Shown here piece after piece: positions 23,037 through 36,259 of a DNA stretch of 64,000 bases. The position numbers and the translations under genes are program-made. The stretch is from Manihot esculenta. Its lineage: Eukaryota > Streptophyta > Magnoliopsida > Malpighiales > Euphorbiaceae. The DNA lies in the NCBI RefSeq assembly GCF_001659605.2, contig NC_035177.2:30954136-31018135 (forward strand). The letters run 5' to 3'. Positions within the stretch are counted from its first letter, which is position 1; every line of letters begins with the position of its first letter. The notes below the pieces were generated by a model. It searched no databases. It was not told the DNA's origin and saw only the letters and a program-made list of their open reading frames with translations.

Positions 23037-23592
23037 TGATGTGGTCAGAATGGAGCTGTGAGGCGATTGGTCTAATGGAGCTGTGCTGTGATTAGTCCAC
23101 CTGCAAGATAGAGAATGTGAGATGGTTGGCGTCTACAGTAGCCATTTCGACCCTCAAGTCAGTAAATTAAAGAGAAGGTCGAGTATAATATGTAGAACTT
23201 AGAGTATTAGTGTGAAAGAATAGCGTATCTTTATCTCTGTGATCTTTCTCCTTTTATACTGTAAGAAGATAAAGATAAATATAATATTTTCTAATAATCC
23301 GACGATAATATGACCAGCTGTCTCATAAAGGATATTGCCAACGGATAGGTCAGTGATCTCGCGATTATAAGAGCAATGAGGATATACTGGACTGTACTTT
23401 GATAATTGTAACTTTGTGCTGAGACTCGACCTGTTCAGGAAAGAGCGAGACTTGGTAATAAACCGGGTGTTATGGTATTCAGATTTTTCTTTCCTTATAT
23501 GGGATCGTATAATCCATTTATCAGATCTTTGCCACATAGACTTGTCATGCGGTAACAGCTCACAGCCTACTTTCAGCAAATCTTATGTAGCA
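23037..23592 (-). repeat. 5' LTR of the Tat-like element
   Basis: Partner of 2937-3491 with many transitions between them, pointing to an old insertion. The bases to the right (from about 23596) match the second half of the paralogous site near 46870-47010, which fixes this end within a few bases. Confidence 0.65.
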
Positions 23593-25231
23593 TCAAGTAT
23601 ATTATTATATATAGTAAAAAAGTAAAAATTTTTTAATAATAGTATTAAACCGTTGCTAAATTATTATCTTAAAAATATTAAGATAATTATTTTTCAGTTT
23701 ATGTTAAAATACTGCTGCCTAATGTCTAAAATATAATGGTGTATGTTTATTTCTTTTATTGTAGCATCATATCTAACATCTTTTTGAAAATATTACTTTT
23801 GCCATGGATGATAACAATAATTATGGATTAAACATGTGAATTTTAATATTCATATGTATTTTTTGCTATGGCTTAATTTAATAAACTTTTAGTTAATTGC
23901 AACAAAAATAAATTTAATTATCCTTTATTATTAAAATAAAATTCAATAAACGTAATTAATAACCTTGAAACTTATGATGGATTTCATAATGAATCTCACC
24001 ATATTTAATATTATATGTATAATGAATAATTTTTCACCTAGTTGATATCCCTCTCTCTTTCTTTATTTCTAAATATTGTCTATGGTAATGACAGAAGTAG
24101 AAGAACTCATCCGCATCAAATAATACCTGCCACTTGCGCTCATGGAAATTATCCATGCTAAATTTGGAGGGCTTTTGGTTGATTTCACAAAAATTAGAAC
24201 TTAAGTGTTTAGTACTTATAGCTATTTAGAATTTATACCCTTTTAAAATTTCGAAGAATTGCATATTTAGTTAAAAAATTTATAAGTTACTAATTAATAA
24301 TATATTTGATAATAAATAGCTTATAATTAACACAATTAAAATATGTAATAAAGTTTGAAATTAAATAAGGGTAATATAATAACTTGTTTGATAAAATAAA
24401 TTTATAAGTTTATTATAAAAAAATAATTAAAAAAAAACTAATTCAACTAACTACGAACAATTTTTCTTTTTTGCGGGCTTAAAACGTTGCAACTTGGAGG
24501 TTGAAGAGTCATACTAATCTTCTGGATTCCATGAAAGACGAGCAACAACTGTTAAGTACAAATGTTGAGAATGGGGTATAATTGTCAAAGTGGAGCAGGT
24601 GATCACCACCAACAACTAGAAATACTCGTCAATTTTCAACGATTCATTGACCTCTTCTTTCACGCAAATGTTCCCACAAAATAACCAGTCAAGAAGCTCC
24701 TGAAGTTTGGCTTCCTGCCAGCCATAAATCTCACATCCATTTCCCACGTTCAGCAGTTCAATTCAAATCCAATCCTCTGCCTCTGGTTGGTACAATGGGA
24801 ACGTTTGAAATTTCTTCACCATTTTTCTACCAAACAATTTCCTCCAAGACTCTGTAGTGGAGAAATGCTACAAGTTTGTCAAATGCCCTTGATTGATTTG
24901 TGTTACCCATTCCGAATCCAATTTTCAACGCTTAAGAGTCAGCTTAGCCTAGTTTGTTTCCTTATTCAGGAAAATCATAAAACTTGAGGCTATATTGGAA
25001 TTTCAGAGGTCTTAAACAGAAGCTAGCCAAAAATGCAACACAGCTACATATAAAATATCAGTATAATTTAATTCTATTTGGATACAGATCATTAGCCGAC
25101 AGCAAAAAGGATAAATAAACAAAAATTTAAGGAATTTTAGAAGCGGATATTACTGGACGCTAAATCAAGACTTATTTTAACTCAAGTACATTAAAAGTAA
25201 AGAAAAGACTAAACTCTCTCACATATAGACA
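23593..25231. other. AT-rich spacer with flank of an older repeat
   Basis: The first 140 bases continue a repeat also found at about 46870-47010. The rest is AT-rich with no open frame I can support; the short frame at 24787-24987 has no recognisable features. The right end leads into the last exon of the broken minus-strand gene. Confidence 0.5.
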
Positions 25232-27091
25232 CTAGTGCTTGTCCTCCTAGGGGATGTCTTTTTTATGAACCTTTGACTCCAGTTCCTTGGGCGTTGTCTT
25301 CTCTGAAGCCCTGAAAGTACAATAGTCTCATATTAGCTTCCATAAAAAGCAAGTTACCAAAAGAGTTTCATCAATCTCAGGATAAGCCAGTAGGCATTGG
25401 CTTCTTGTCTTTACGTGGAGAGGTATGGTCCACTGCCTGGCCTACCTTCGCTGGTAGACTTCAACCAAGATTGGAACTTTGAGGACTAAGTTTAGATAGA
25501 ATACCCAAAAAAAAAGTTGATAACCCAAAAAAAATAGACTTGTACTCTGTGCTAATAATGTAATATTCGTGTTGTTACTTCAGTATTTGTCAAGCACTTG
25601 CATCTTGGTATCTGGATAAGTCATCTAAACTACCTGCTGTGAAAATATCTTGCTCTTAATCAAGGATGATATATACAACCATGTAAGCAGCAAAAAAACT
25701 ACTAATAATAATATGTAACCAAAAATGTTAAAGATATGCCATAACTTATATTAATTCACTGTGATTCCACACTTGATTCTTCTGTCAGCAAGTTTGCCAT
25801 AACATGAAACCTTTAGTCTTTAGATGAGTACGAAAAAGGACTTTGAATGAATACAACTGAGGCCAATACCCGAAGGATTTCTGGATGATAACATAGCAAT
25901 TATTCAATATGAAAGCTAGAAAGTCATAAGATATGCAACTGTTTATTTCAGTATTTCCAATTATACTAGTTCTGAATCTGATGACAATGTCCTAAGCAGG
26001 AAAACGTAAGATTTTCAAATCCAACAAAAAGGAAATACCTTTCACACCCAAGAAATGCAATGCATACCCTTTAATACTAGCAATAAGAGACTAGATAAAT
26101 TTTAAACATTCACGATTATGTGCTCTATTTTATGTTGCAGTCTGTGCTCTATATATCATCCACTTCTCAACCCTATTTTTTCTCAATGTTGCTGCAAATC
26201 GTTGAGCTCAATCATGCCACAGTTCAATTGGAGGCCACTTAGGAGTACACAGTACAGCTAAAAAAAATCTTCAAATATTTGGCTTTCTTTGGCAGAGTAG
26301 TGGTATAGTAACATTGACACAGCTCTATCATTAACTGCACCACCAGTCTACATTTCATATGTTTCTTGGGATAAACATGTTAGCGCTATTTCAGTAAACT
26401 TAATGGCAGGGAACAAGAGTTGGAACTGCTCAAATATCACCTTTAGAAGGCACAAAAGGGAGTGACTTGATCGGCTGATAAACACACAACTGAAAAACAG
26501 TTGCAGATAGGTAACTAAGTGCATGTTTAACTACAACCATATAGATAATAGTCCCTAGTCTTTAAATCCTAAATCAACCTCAACTATATACTATGTGCCC
26601 TAAGAACTTCTCAACTACATTGAAAAATGCTGCTTATAATCTTGTTGTCGGACCATATCATAAGCTTGTTCTGGGTCCACCATAAGAGTCACTGGAGTAC
26701 TTCCCCTTCAGATAGAAGAATGGTTACAGAGAGGGAATATATTGAAGCAAGAATAAAGTGGCGGGAAATGCTAGATCATTATTAATGATTACGGTAGTTA
26801 TTGTTGTTAAGAATCTTACACGAGTAACTGCTAAAAAGATGAGTTTTTGAGAGTAATAGAATTCAATCCTAATTATCCCTAATCTGATTTTATATTGTCA
26901 TTGTGGTCACGAAGTTTGAATTGACTCTCAGAAGTAAAATCATTCAATTCAAGCTTAAGCATAACTGTTCATGGATTCATAACAAACTGAAAAGGAAATA
27001 GAACACACAAAGACACAAATTTATCAATCGATTGGATATAGATCATACTTGGAGGCGGCTGCAGATTCTTCTTCGAGCCATTCGCAGATAT

Positions 27092-30000
27092 TGTTAAAAC
27101 TACATGTTTTATTATTGTTTGTTTATAACTTAGTATTTAAACTACGTCGTTTTGCTTTGATGCTTTTACTTGTATAAGGCACATGTTGTGTACGTGTTAT
27201 TGTCTGGTATCAAAGGAAGTAAGATGCTTCCAGAAAGCTTGTAACGTTATTTTTTCAGTTTGAAATAAAATCACTAGAGTTTTTTCTCTCTCTCTTGTCT
27301 TCGCACATGGTATTGGAGCCTGAACCCTAACTCAAGGCGGCGCGTCGCCAATTCCATGCGTGAGATCCTTGGTCCTTTCGAAAGATCTTGTCATGGCGAA
27401 GCAAGGGAGCAGTAGCAAGGAACAAAAGGCGACCAGAGCACCAGAGAAGTCGCAAATCGCGAATACGGGAATGAGAGATCCCTTGAACCTTCAAGCGTCT
27501 GACCATCCAGGTATGAGTTTAGTCTCAGCACCTCTTCTAGGATCTAATTTCAGATCTTGGAGTAGGGTTATTAGAATAGTCCTAGGTGTCAAGATGAAAT
27601 TAGGATTTGTCGAAGGCACATCTTCGGCACCTAGCAAAGACTCCGAGGGATATGAACAGTGGAAAAGGTGTGACTTCATGGTCACATCTTGGATTCTCAA
27701 CTCTATCTCCAAGGAGTTGGTTGATGGCTTCATATATACTGCCTCTGCCAGAGATATCTGGCAAGAGATCTGTGAGAGATTCAGAGAGTGCAACGGACCT
27801 ATGATTTATGAGTTGCATAGGAAGATATCTCTCATCTCTCAAGAAAATCAATTTGTGTTAGTCTACTTCACTAAGTTGAAGAAATTGTGGGATAAGCTTG
27901 GATCTGTAGAAACACTTCCAACATGTACATGTGGAGCCTATAGGGCCATAGCTGAAATAACCAACAAGAATAGGCTTATGCAATTCCCAATGGGTCTAAA
28001 TAAGGCCTTCGGGTCTGTGAGAGACTAGGTATTAGGGATGGACTCTTTACTAACAGTGAACAAGGCTTACTCGATGGTTGTGAAATTTGAGTCTCAAAGG
28101 AAAATTCTGAGGGCAATGAATGACAACTTAGAATCCGTTGCCCTATTGAACAGGACTCAAACTCAGAATCTGTCTAGACCAAGAAGGTCTGAGATTAAGA
28201 AGGGACACTGCACCTTCTGTAACATGTATGGCCACACTCAGAAGGGCGTTTTAAATTGATTGGCTATCTTGACTGGTTCAAGGCCAAGAACAAGGCTGGA
28301 ACTTAATTTGTCAAGGGCCATAGAAGCACCAAAATTATGGCTGCTATTGAAGGAAACAAGTCAGAAGAGGACAATCCTCTGGAATATCTAGACACATCAA
28401 GTAGAATACATGAATTGACATCCATGTTGAGATCTTTAAAACAAGAAGTCTCTCAACTTGTAAATGGGAAAGGAACTCTTACCCCAAGCACATCTCATGG
28501 ACCTGAGGCACATTTCATGGACTCTGCAGGTAAGCCTACTCTTTAGGACACTTGCCATGCACAAATGCACACTGACCCTAGTTGGATCCTAGACACTGGA
28601 GCCACAAATCATATGTGTTCAGATAGTACCCTCTTCACCATTTTACATCCATTGCACAAGCACATATCTGTGTGCTTTCCAGATGAGAAAACAACTCAGG
28701 TTACTCAGTCTGGAAAGCTAAATCTTTTTGGCAAGTTGATTTTAGATGATGTCCTATATGTTCCTTATTTTCAATATAATTTGATTTCTATTTGTCAATT
28801 AATGAGTAGCTATGGCTACTGTGTAGTGATGTGCAATTATTATTGCTTTATATGGGACCCACTGAATAAGAAGGTAGTGGCCAGAAACAAAGAAGCCTTT
28901 TCAGGTTAAACCAGAAGAGTTTTTCTCATTCTAATATAAGAAACTGCTTGCTTGAGATCATGAACTCTAATGATGGTCTTCACAGCTTTGTAAATAGCAT
29001 TCTTTCTCTAATGGATTTGAATAAAGAGCATTCCATGCAACATGAACAAACACATAATTGTGTAGTGACCATGAATGACATGCATGATAACTAGGGCATA
29101 CATCAGTAAGTAAACTCAAGCATATTAAAGGCATGAATGTTAGCAATGAGCCTATGAGATATTGTTCTGTATGTCCTCTACCAAAACAGGCTAGGTTACC
29201 CTTTCCCAAAAGCCACACCTTAGTTTCAAAACCTTTTGAATTAATTCACATTGACATATGGGGCCCATATAAGACCAGAGCTAAGTTTTTTCTTACCATT
29301 GTTGATGACTATAGTAGGGTTGTATGGACTTTTATGATGTATTTAAAAGTTCAGACTTTCAGTTTGACCAAACACTTCATACATATAGTAGAGAATCAAT
29401 TTAATACTGCCATTAAAGTTATTAGAACTAACAATGGGAAAGAGTTTTTAAGTCATAATTACAGTTCTCTGCTTATGAGTAAGGGAATCATGCACCAAAG
29501 ATCTTGTCCATACACTCCACAATAGAATGGAGTTATGGAAAAAAAAACACAGGCACATACTTAACACTGCTAGAGCCTTGAAAATGCAATCACAAGTCCC
29601 TATTCAATTCTGGTCAGAATGTATCCTAACTGCTACTTACCTAATTAATAGAATGCCCATTGAACATTTTGATTGGTCCACTCCTTATGAAAGGCTCTAT
29701 GGGACCTCACCTAACTATTCTCACCTGAGAAAATTTGGTTGCTTGTGCTTTGCTACTTCTGTGGAAACACAAAAGGATAAATTTCAAGAAAGAGCCATTA
29801 AAGCTGTGATGATGGGTTATGCCAGCACACACAAAGCTTATAAGTTGTATAATATCAGTGATAAAACCTTTTCTGTGAGTAGAGATGTTATCTTTCATAA
29901 AAAAATCTTTCCCTTCTAAGGGACTAATCTAATAGAGAACTCAGTGGTTCTCATTCCTATGGTTGAGAATGATTGTCCAGATCCTAAATTTTGTCCATCT

Positions 30001-31885
30001 GATCATACTAGTGATGACCTATAGAAATGTCCTTCAGTTAGAAGGACTCAAAGGCAAAGATGAGCCTCTATTTGGATGTAGGATTATGTAAATTTTTTGC
30101 AAACATTCTTTATGTCCTTTCATCCCTTACACCAGTCTTACATTTGCAATGTTAATAAGGTCACTGAATCTTGTACTTACTCTCAAGTATCCAAGGGGGC
30201 ACTTTGGGTTGATGCCATGAAGCAAGAGCTTCAGACCTTGAAAAATAACAATACCTGGGTGCTTACCAGTCTATCTAAGGGCAAGAAAGCAATAAGCTGT
30301 AAATGGGTTTATAAAGTGAAATTTAAACTAAATGGGGACGTAGAAAGATATAAGACCCGGTTGGTAGCTAAAGGCTATAACCAAATTGAGGGCTTGGATT
30401 ACAAAGACAGGTTTTCACCTGTGGCCAAGCTTACAACTGTAAAAATTTTCATTGCGCTTGCTACTTCTAAATAGTGGCCAATTTTTCAATTGGACATTAA
30501 TAATGCATTTTTACATGGTCATCTAGATGGGGAGGTGTACATGACACCTACCCAGGTTTATCATAAAGCCCAGTCAGGAGAGGTTTGCTTGCTTAAAAGG
30601 TCCTTATATGGACTTAAATAAGTCTCTAGACAGTGGAATATTGAGTTCACCAATTTTCTCAAGGGTTTAAGTTTTGTGCAATCCCCTCATGACCATTACC
30701 TCTTTACACAGCACATTGATACCTTGATTTTGATACTGCTTGTGTATGTTGATGATGTTATTTTAACTGAAAATTCTATTGATGCCATTACTGAATGCAA
30801 GCTTGCTTTACATTCAAAGTTCACTATCAAAGATTTGAGACCTATGAAATATTTTTTGGGTCTAGAGGTTGCTAGATCCTCTCAAGCAATATTTCTTAGT
30901 CAAACTAAGTACATTTTGGATGTATTGAAGGATGCAAGCATGTATCATTGTAAACCTTCCTCCTGTCCTTTGCCTCAAGACTTGCATTTATCCCCTGATT
31001 CAGGGGAGCCCTTTGATAAGCTTGATTTATATAGAAGACTCCTTGGCAGACTTCTTTACATTAATCTCACAAGACCTGATATATGTTATGTTGTACAACA
31101 CTTGAGCCAATTTATCAGCATGCCCCGAAAACCCCATTGGAAGGCTGCTTTACATGTGCTTCGCTATCTTAAAGGGTCTTAAATGGTCATTACATCAAGG
31201 ACTTTATTTCCCTATAAATACTGACCTATCACTGAATTCATACTGTGATTCTAATTGGACAGCTTGTAATTATTTCAGAAAGTCACTCTCTGGATATTGT
31301 ATATACTTGGGACCTTGTCTTGTCTTCTGAAAAACGCAAAAACAGCCTACTATATCTAAGTCCTCAACGAAGACTGAATATCGTGCAATGGCCAACACTA
31401 TATGTGTGAACTCCTCTGGATTAGTTATATTTTGCAGGACTTGCTGGTTGCCATCCAACTGCCCATCCCACTGCACTGTGACAGCAAGACAGCCATGCAC
31501 ATTGCTGCCAACCCGGTGTTTTATGAGTGCACGAAGTACATCGAGATAGATTGCCACCTGGTCCAAGATCAGCTCCAACAGGAATTCATACTGCCTAATC
31601 ATCTTCCTACTAAAGAAGAGTTAGCAGACATATTCACCAAGGTCTTACCAACCTCACCTGCAAGTTGAATCTTTTAGGGTGTTAAAACTACGTCGTTTTA
31701 TTATTGTTTGTTTATAACTTAGGATCTAAACTATGTTGTTTTGCTGTGAGACTTTTACTTGTATAAGGCACATGTTGTTGTCTGGTATAAAAGGAAATAA
31801 GATACTTCAAAAAAGCCTATAACATCATTTTTCAGTTTGAAGTAAGATCACTATGAGCTTTTGCTCTCTCTCTTGTCTTCGCACA
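27092..31885 (+). mobile_element. Decayed Ty1/copia element (H) inside the small host gene
   Basis: LTRs at 27092-27307 (216 bases) and 31680-31885 (206 bases) are clearly related but diverged by indels. A perfect target duplication GATAT lies at 27087-27091 and 31886-31890. The primer-binding site after the left LTR is a degraded Met-tRNA type (TGGTATTGGAGCC at 27308). Domain order is gag, protease, integrase, reverse transcriptase, RNase H, that is copia order. It is full length but coding-dead. It lies antisense to the host gene it interrupts. Confidence 0.9.
27393..31668 (+). pseudogene. gag-pol of copia element H, many stops
   Basis: gag (27393-28028) has the DUF4219/UBN2-like pattern with a W-x-R-x2 and LGVKMKLGF segment and a CTCGAY motif. 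A zinc-knuckle remnant (CTFCNMYGH) is near 28210. Protease has WILDTGATNHMC near 28583. Integrase spans 29133-29919 with an internal TAG at 29523-29525. Reverse transcriptase pieces are 30097-30474 and 30676-31182 with a YVDD motif near 30745. RNase H remains at 31402-31668 with a DSKTAMHIAANP segment. Each piece is separated by a stop or frameshift, so none is functional. Confidence 0.88.
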
Positions 31886-31998
31886 GATATACTTGACGTT
31901 GCGCCTAAAATTGGTAGCCGACTGCTTCACATCGCTCCTTAATAGAAGAATGACAGCGCTGATGCGGCCACCGTGATAATGAAATTGGTCAAGCCCAT

Positions 31999-34900
31999 CT
32001 CTGTCTCCAAACCCTAAATTCTTTATCTGAAATTGGATATAAGATATGGAGATTGAATGAATCAAGTTGTGAGGGTTTTTGCAGGGTTTCACCTTCTTGG
32101 AGGAGAAATTATCCTGCCATCGCGTCCCACGTAGGATGCGCTGTTGGAAAGTTTTGCCAACTGGAATTGGCCATGTGTCTACAGGTTTATTATCATGATC
32201 ATCGATTATTAATGGGAGTTAAATGCAAATCCGACCGTTTACTTTTCGTCATAAACAAACTCTAATATATTAAAATATTAATTCTGTAATTTTTAAATTT
32301 ATATAATTTTTAACTAAACATTAAATTGCTTTCAAAAAAGAAAAAACTAAACATTAAATAAATTATGAATCGTAGCTCAAAAATTCTGTCAAAATTAATG
32401 CCTTAATATATTAGGACATATCTGAGCTTAAATTTAAAATTATAAATTACTTTGTTAAAGAAATTATATATTACGAATAATAATTAATTTCATTTAATTA
32501 TAATTAATTTTAAATTAAAATTTAATATTTCACCGTTAATTAATACATATTTATTACACTATTTACTTTGCAATATTTAAAATGATACAATATCAAATTA
32601 AATGAGTTAAACTTTAATATTTTTAAAATTTTTTCTTTTAAAATTTTATTTACTAGTTTACTAATGTCATTATTTAATATGTATTGAAAAATAAATTTTA
32701 TTAGTTTAATAATAATTTAATAATATGAGCTATTTTAATTTTTAAAGAAAAGATATTAAAGAAGTAAAAAAAAAATATTATTTTGATTATATTACTGTTT
32801 TCTGAATTATGTGAAAAATAAGTAAAGCTATGAAAGAAGAGAAAATAAAATTTGAGAATCAAACATAATCAATGGGAATGAAATCAAATGTGATAAAGAA
32901 TTTGAAAATGCAGAAGGGGCTATTCATTTCTGACCCAAAGATGCTCCATGTCACATGATTTTTTTTTTTTTTTTCCTTTATTCCTTTGCACGATATCTCC
33001 CTTATCCAAATAAAAAGAGAGATACGTGAAGCGAACGATGTCATTGTGAGGTTAAGGCATGTGATGAAGGAAAATATTAGTGGATACTCACTATATTAAA
33101 TTTTAAAAACAATAATTATAATATATATAACTGAATTTAGCATTCCATCCAACCCAATCAAATAATTTAAAAATTAAATTTTAATATTTATAAAAATTAA
33201 ATTAATTTTAATTAATTAGAATTCGATTTAAATTGAACCGATCTAATTCAATTTAATTTAATCAATTAAAATTTTTAATAGATATTTTTGTTTTACACTT
33301 TATTTTTAATATTCTAAAATTTAACTAAAATATTTCAATTTTCATTATAGTTTAATTTCACTATATTTTCAAAAATAATATATAATTGAATTGATTGGTT
33401 CGATTCAATTTTATTGATTTTTTTAATTAAAATTGAATTAAACTGAAATAATTAAAATTTTTATAAATAAAAATCGAACTGAATTGAAAAAATATAAAAA
33501 TTAAAATTAAAATTTTGAATTAATTCAATTCAATCAATTTTTTCGATTTGAATCGAATATTATTCGCTTGATATATTCTAATAAAAATCAATAAAATCTC
33601 ATTTTAAGTTTTCATAAATCTCTTTAAATAAGAATAATTCGTTTAAATTAAAAAAAAAAATTATCAGTGCATAATTAAAATTATATATACAGTGAAGAAG
33701 AAAGGAAAAAGAAAAGAAGTGGAAAGGGCATTTTGTTGAAGGAAACAAATAAAGCGCAACTCTCACTAGCAAATCAATGAAAAAAGAGATTTGAAAACGA
33801 TACATCACACTTTAGCATTAAGTAATAAAACATGCAGAAGAAAATAATTATCATAAAATATGTAATTCAGAAAATTATTCAATCCTCTAAAATCACTTTG
33901 TTTTTTCTCTAAACGTATATAAAATTTTTTATACTCAACTCGATATGAATCTATAATATAAATTAGAGTGGGACTTACATAGATCTGTTTATATAGATTT
34001 GGTACTATTTCGATTTAGATCTTAAATTAAACCAAAATTAAATCAGTCAATCAATTTTGATTTTGAAATTGCACTAAAATCTTAAATTAAGAGATCGGTT
34101 ACAGATTCTTTCTCTAAATCAAATCGAAATGATTTATTTATTCAATTTAGTTTAATTTTAAAATTTTAAAATAAATTATTTTATAAAATCATACTATATA
34201 TATAAGCAAATTAAATTATTAAATAATTAAATTTAAATTTTTTTATTTTTAAAAAATATTATTTTTATTTAAATATAATTTTATTTTACTTTTTACATTG
34301 TATGTAATATTATTTTATTTTATACATTATGCTTATGGGCACATTTTATACAATTTATTTATTTAATAAAATATTAATTTAATAATATTTAAGATTTACA
34401 TTTATATGTTTTATTTAAATTTTTTTCAAATTAAAATCAAAATCATAATTTAGAATTTAAATTTAATTAAAATTATAAAAAGTCGTAATTAACCGAATTA
34501 AAATCAGACAAAAACCATTAAAATATCAAAATTATTTCTAAACCATTATAAATCGAATCGATTTAGATTTGATCTATAAATTATGTCGGACCATTGATTC
34601 CGACCCTCCATGATATTTAAATCTATGTAAATCTGATCTTAAATAATTTTTTTTACATAAATTAGATCAGTGGCTCATGTTGGATTCCACAATATCATGA
34701 CATGTTTCATTGCGGCAGAGAGAATCCATACCTTTGGTTGAGTCCATCTCTTTCTCTCTCTCTCTCTCTAATCTATCTACGGCAGGTCTTGAAAAAGTGG
34801 GCAGGATCTGCGGAAAAATCAGTGAGGTAGAAGGAATATTTTTGGCCATAACGAAAACCTTTTTTTTATTATTATTAATAAAGCATCAACTTAAGTTAAA

Positions 34901-35743
34901 CGAGTTTAGATCGGAAAATGTTTTATAAATTCAACTCTACCTCTCTTTTTTTCCCCTCAAATAATCTCAAATCTCAATATCAGTTTTTCCGATTTCAATC
35001 ATAATTCTCAAATATTGAAATCAAAATCTCAATTGAAATAATTCATTATCTCATCAATAAAATAAAGTACTAGAAACAAAAGGAAATCAAGATCAAATCA
35101 TCTTCAACCTTCAAATAGATTTCATTTACAATTGCTGCAAGGTGTAATGGGATGGCTTAAATTTCGGAATGAAAAAGGAATAGAGTTATTTTGAATAAAA
35201 AATTTCATAAAAATTAAATTTAATTAATTTCTTTTTTTATATTTTATTTCAAATGATAGAATTTTATTTTAATTTAAAAAATTTTCATCTTAAAAAAATT
35301 AAAATCATACATAATTTTATAAAAAATTATTTAAATTATTTTCTTATACAATAAATCATTATAAATAAATTTTGAGTGAATTTCCTTTTGACTTTATGCC
35401 TAATTATCTAGTGTGTTTTCTAAGATAGTTTTTTTTCTCTTTATGCTTTTTTTTTTTTCAATTGGTAGGATTCCCTTATAGTTTCCTCCCTCAATCAGGT
35501 TTATTCTTTTTTTGGGTACACTATTGCCAAATTCCTTGACTAGTTTATCGTGGAATAGAGAACTTATCTTTGACTAAATTTTCATTTTGCATGATTTATT
35601 GTTATTATTTTTGTGCTTTTTACTCTTTTTTTTTAATGATAAAGTGGTTTATTGATTGAAAAGAGTGAATCTCAGCACTTTCTCAAGACAAATGATGAAA
35701 GTAAGTAAAATTATAAGAGCAAAATACAAACATGCAATCTAAA
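31999..35743. other. AT-rich intergenic spacer
   Basis: The first 250 bases may be the promoter and 5' untranslated region of the broken minus-strand gene. From about 32270 the DNA is very AT-rich, with repeated GAATT- and AATTGAA-like words (33180-33560 and 34020-34600) that can pair with each other. A (CT)n run lies at about 34750-34770. No gene is supported. Confidence 0.55.
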
Positions 35744-35748
35744 AGAAC

Positions 35749-36010
35749 TGTTAAGTTATATCGAGAGTTATGGTGGTTAATAAAATACAGCATTATAGCT
35801 TTCTCAAATAGCCGAGAAAAGATGTGTAAAATGCACTGTTTTATCGTAAGTGTTAGTTAGAATTTATTTTCCTGTTACAACAACTTTTTATTAGGCGGGA
35901 AAGAGTTTTCTCACTTTTTTGTCTCTGAATTTTCTTGTATATAAGCAGTATAAATCAATCAATGTGAGATATACTTTTGAACTCTTTTTTTTCGGTTCAT
36001 ACTTTTCACA
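35749..36010 (+). repeat. Left LTR of copia element D
   Basis: A 262-base LTR from TGTTAAG to TTTTCACA. It aligns to 41245-41427 plus 46307-46379, with scattered substitutions. The next base starts the primer-binding site. Confidence 0.88.
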
Positions 36011-36259
36011 TGGTATCAGAGCTGAGTTAGTTTTTTCTTTCTTATTTTTTTTTTCTTTTCCTCTTTGGTTCATCAAAGGTAGAAAGTAGTGCGATCCATG
36101 TGGAATATGACAGTGGATCTCAATCTCGAGGAGTCAATATTACTGATCTAGAAAATGCTATATAAGGAGATCCAAATCCTTTTGGATTGGAGAATTAAGA
36201 TAATTCAGATTTTAACAATTCTGCAATGATAGTCAAAACACCAAATTTTAAAAGAGAAA

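Larger units (their letters stand above)
2937..23592 (-). mobile_element. Old Ty3/gypsy (Tat-like) element, minus strand, pol absent, with nested insertions
   Basis: Two directly repeated LTRs (2937-3491 and 23037-23592, 555 and 556 bases, roughly 75-80% identical by eye) bound the region. Read on the minus strand the order is 5' LTR, primer-binding-like site, gag (22902 to 20948), 73-bp tandem array, antisense ORF on the plus strand (3835-5790) and 3' LTR. I find no protease, reverse transcriptase, RNase H or integrase belonging to it. Antisense ORFs between pol and the 3' LTR, and tandem arrays in the same region, are known features of the Tat lineage. The left flank (2881-2936) and right flank (from 23596) both align to one continuous stretch at about 46807-47010, an approximate empty site. 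The target duplication is unclear (about TCGA/TCAAG). Insertions inside are a family B solo LTR, two Tekay-like insertions and a TRIM. Confidence 0.65.
25232..31998 (-). pseudogene. Small conserved plant protein gene, broken by a frameshift, a late stop and a copia insertion
   Basis: On the minus strand an ATG at 31998-31996 opens a short hydrophobic N-terminus (MGLTNFI). A segment LLLRSDVKQSA and an FRRNVK motif follow, then WLEEESAAASK. Exon 1 ends at 27049 with a GTATGA donor. Exon 2 (25310-25232) follows an intron of about 1.7 kb and reads PKELESK before ending in DKH-stop. This pattern recalls a family of roughly 70-residue plant proteins with one N-terminal membrane helix that I know only as uncharacterised. 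Three defects are visible: a one-base frameshift in the N-terminal helix, a TAG at 25247-25249 four codons before the normal stop, and the 4.8-kb copia element splitting exon 1 at 27091/31886. The gene identity is from memory. Confidence 0.6.

Noticed and set aside
20948..23592. Reading the right-hand gag and LTR as an element separate from the left-hand LTR and antisense ORF
   Set aside because: The LTRs are the same family, length and orientation, and both flanks match one paralogous site, so a single interrupted element is simpler. I keep the alternative open.
24787..24987. 66-codon frame in the spacer
   Set aside because: No domain, no relatives recognised, and no splice or promoter context.
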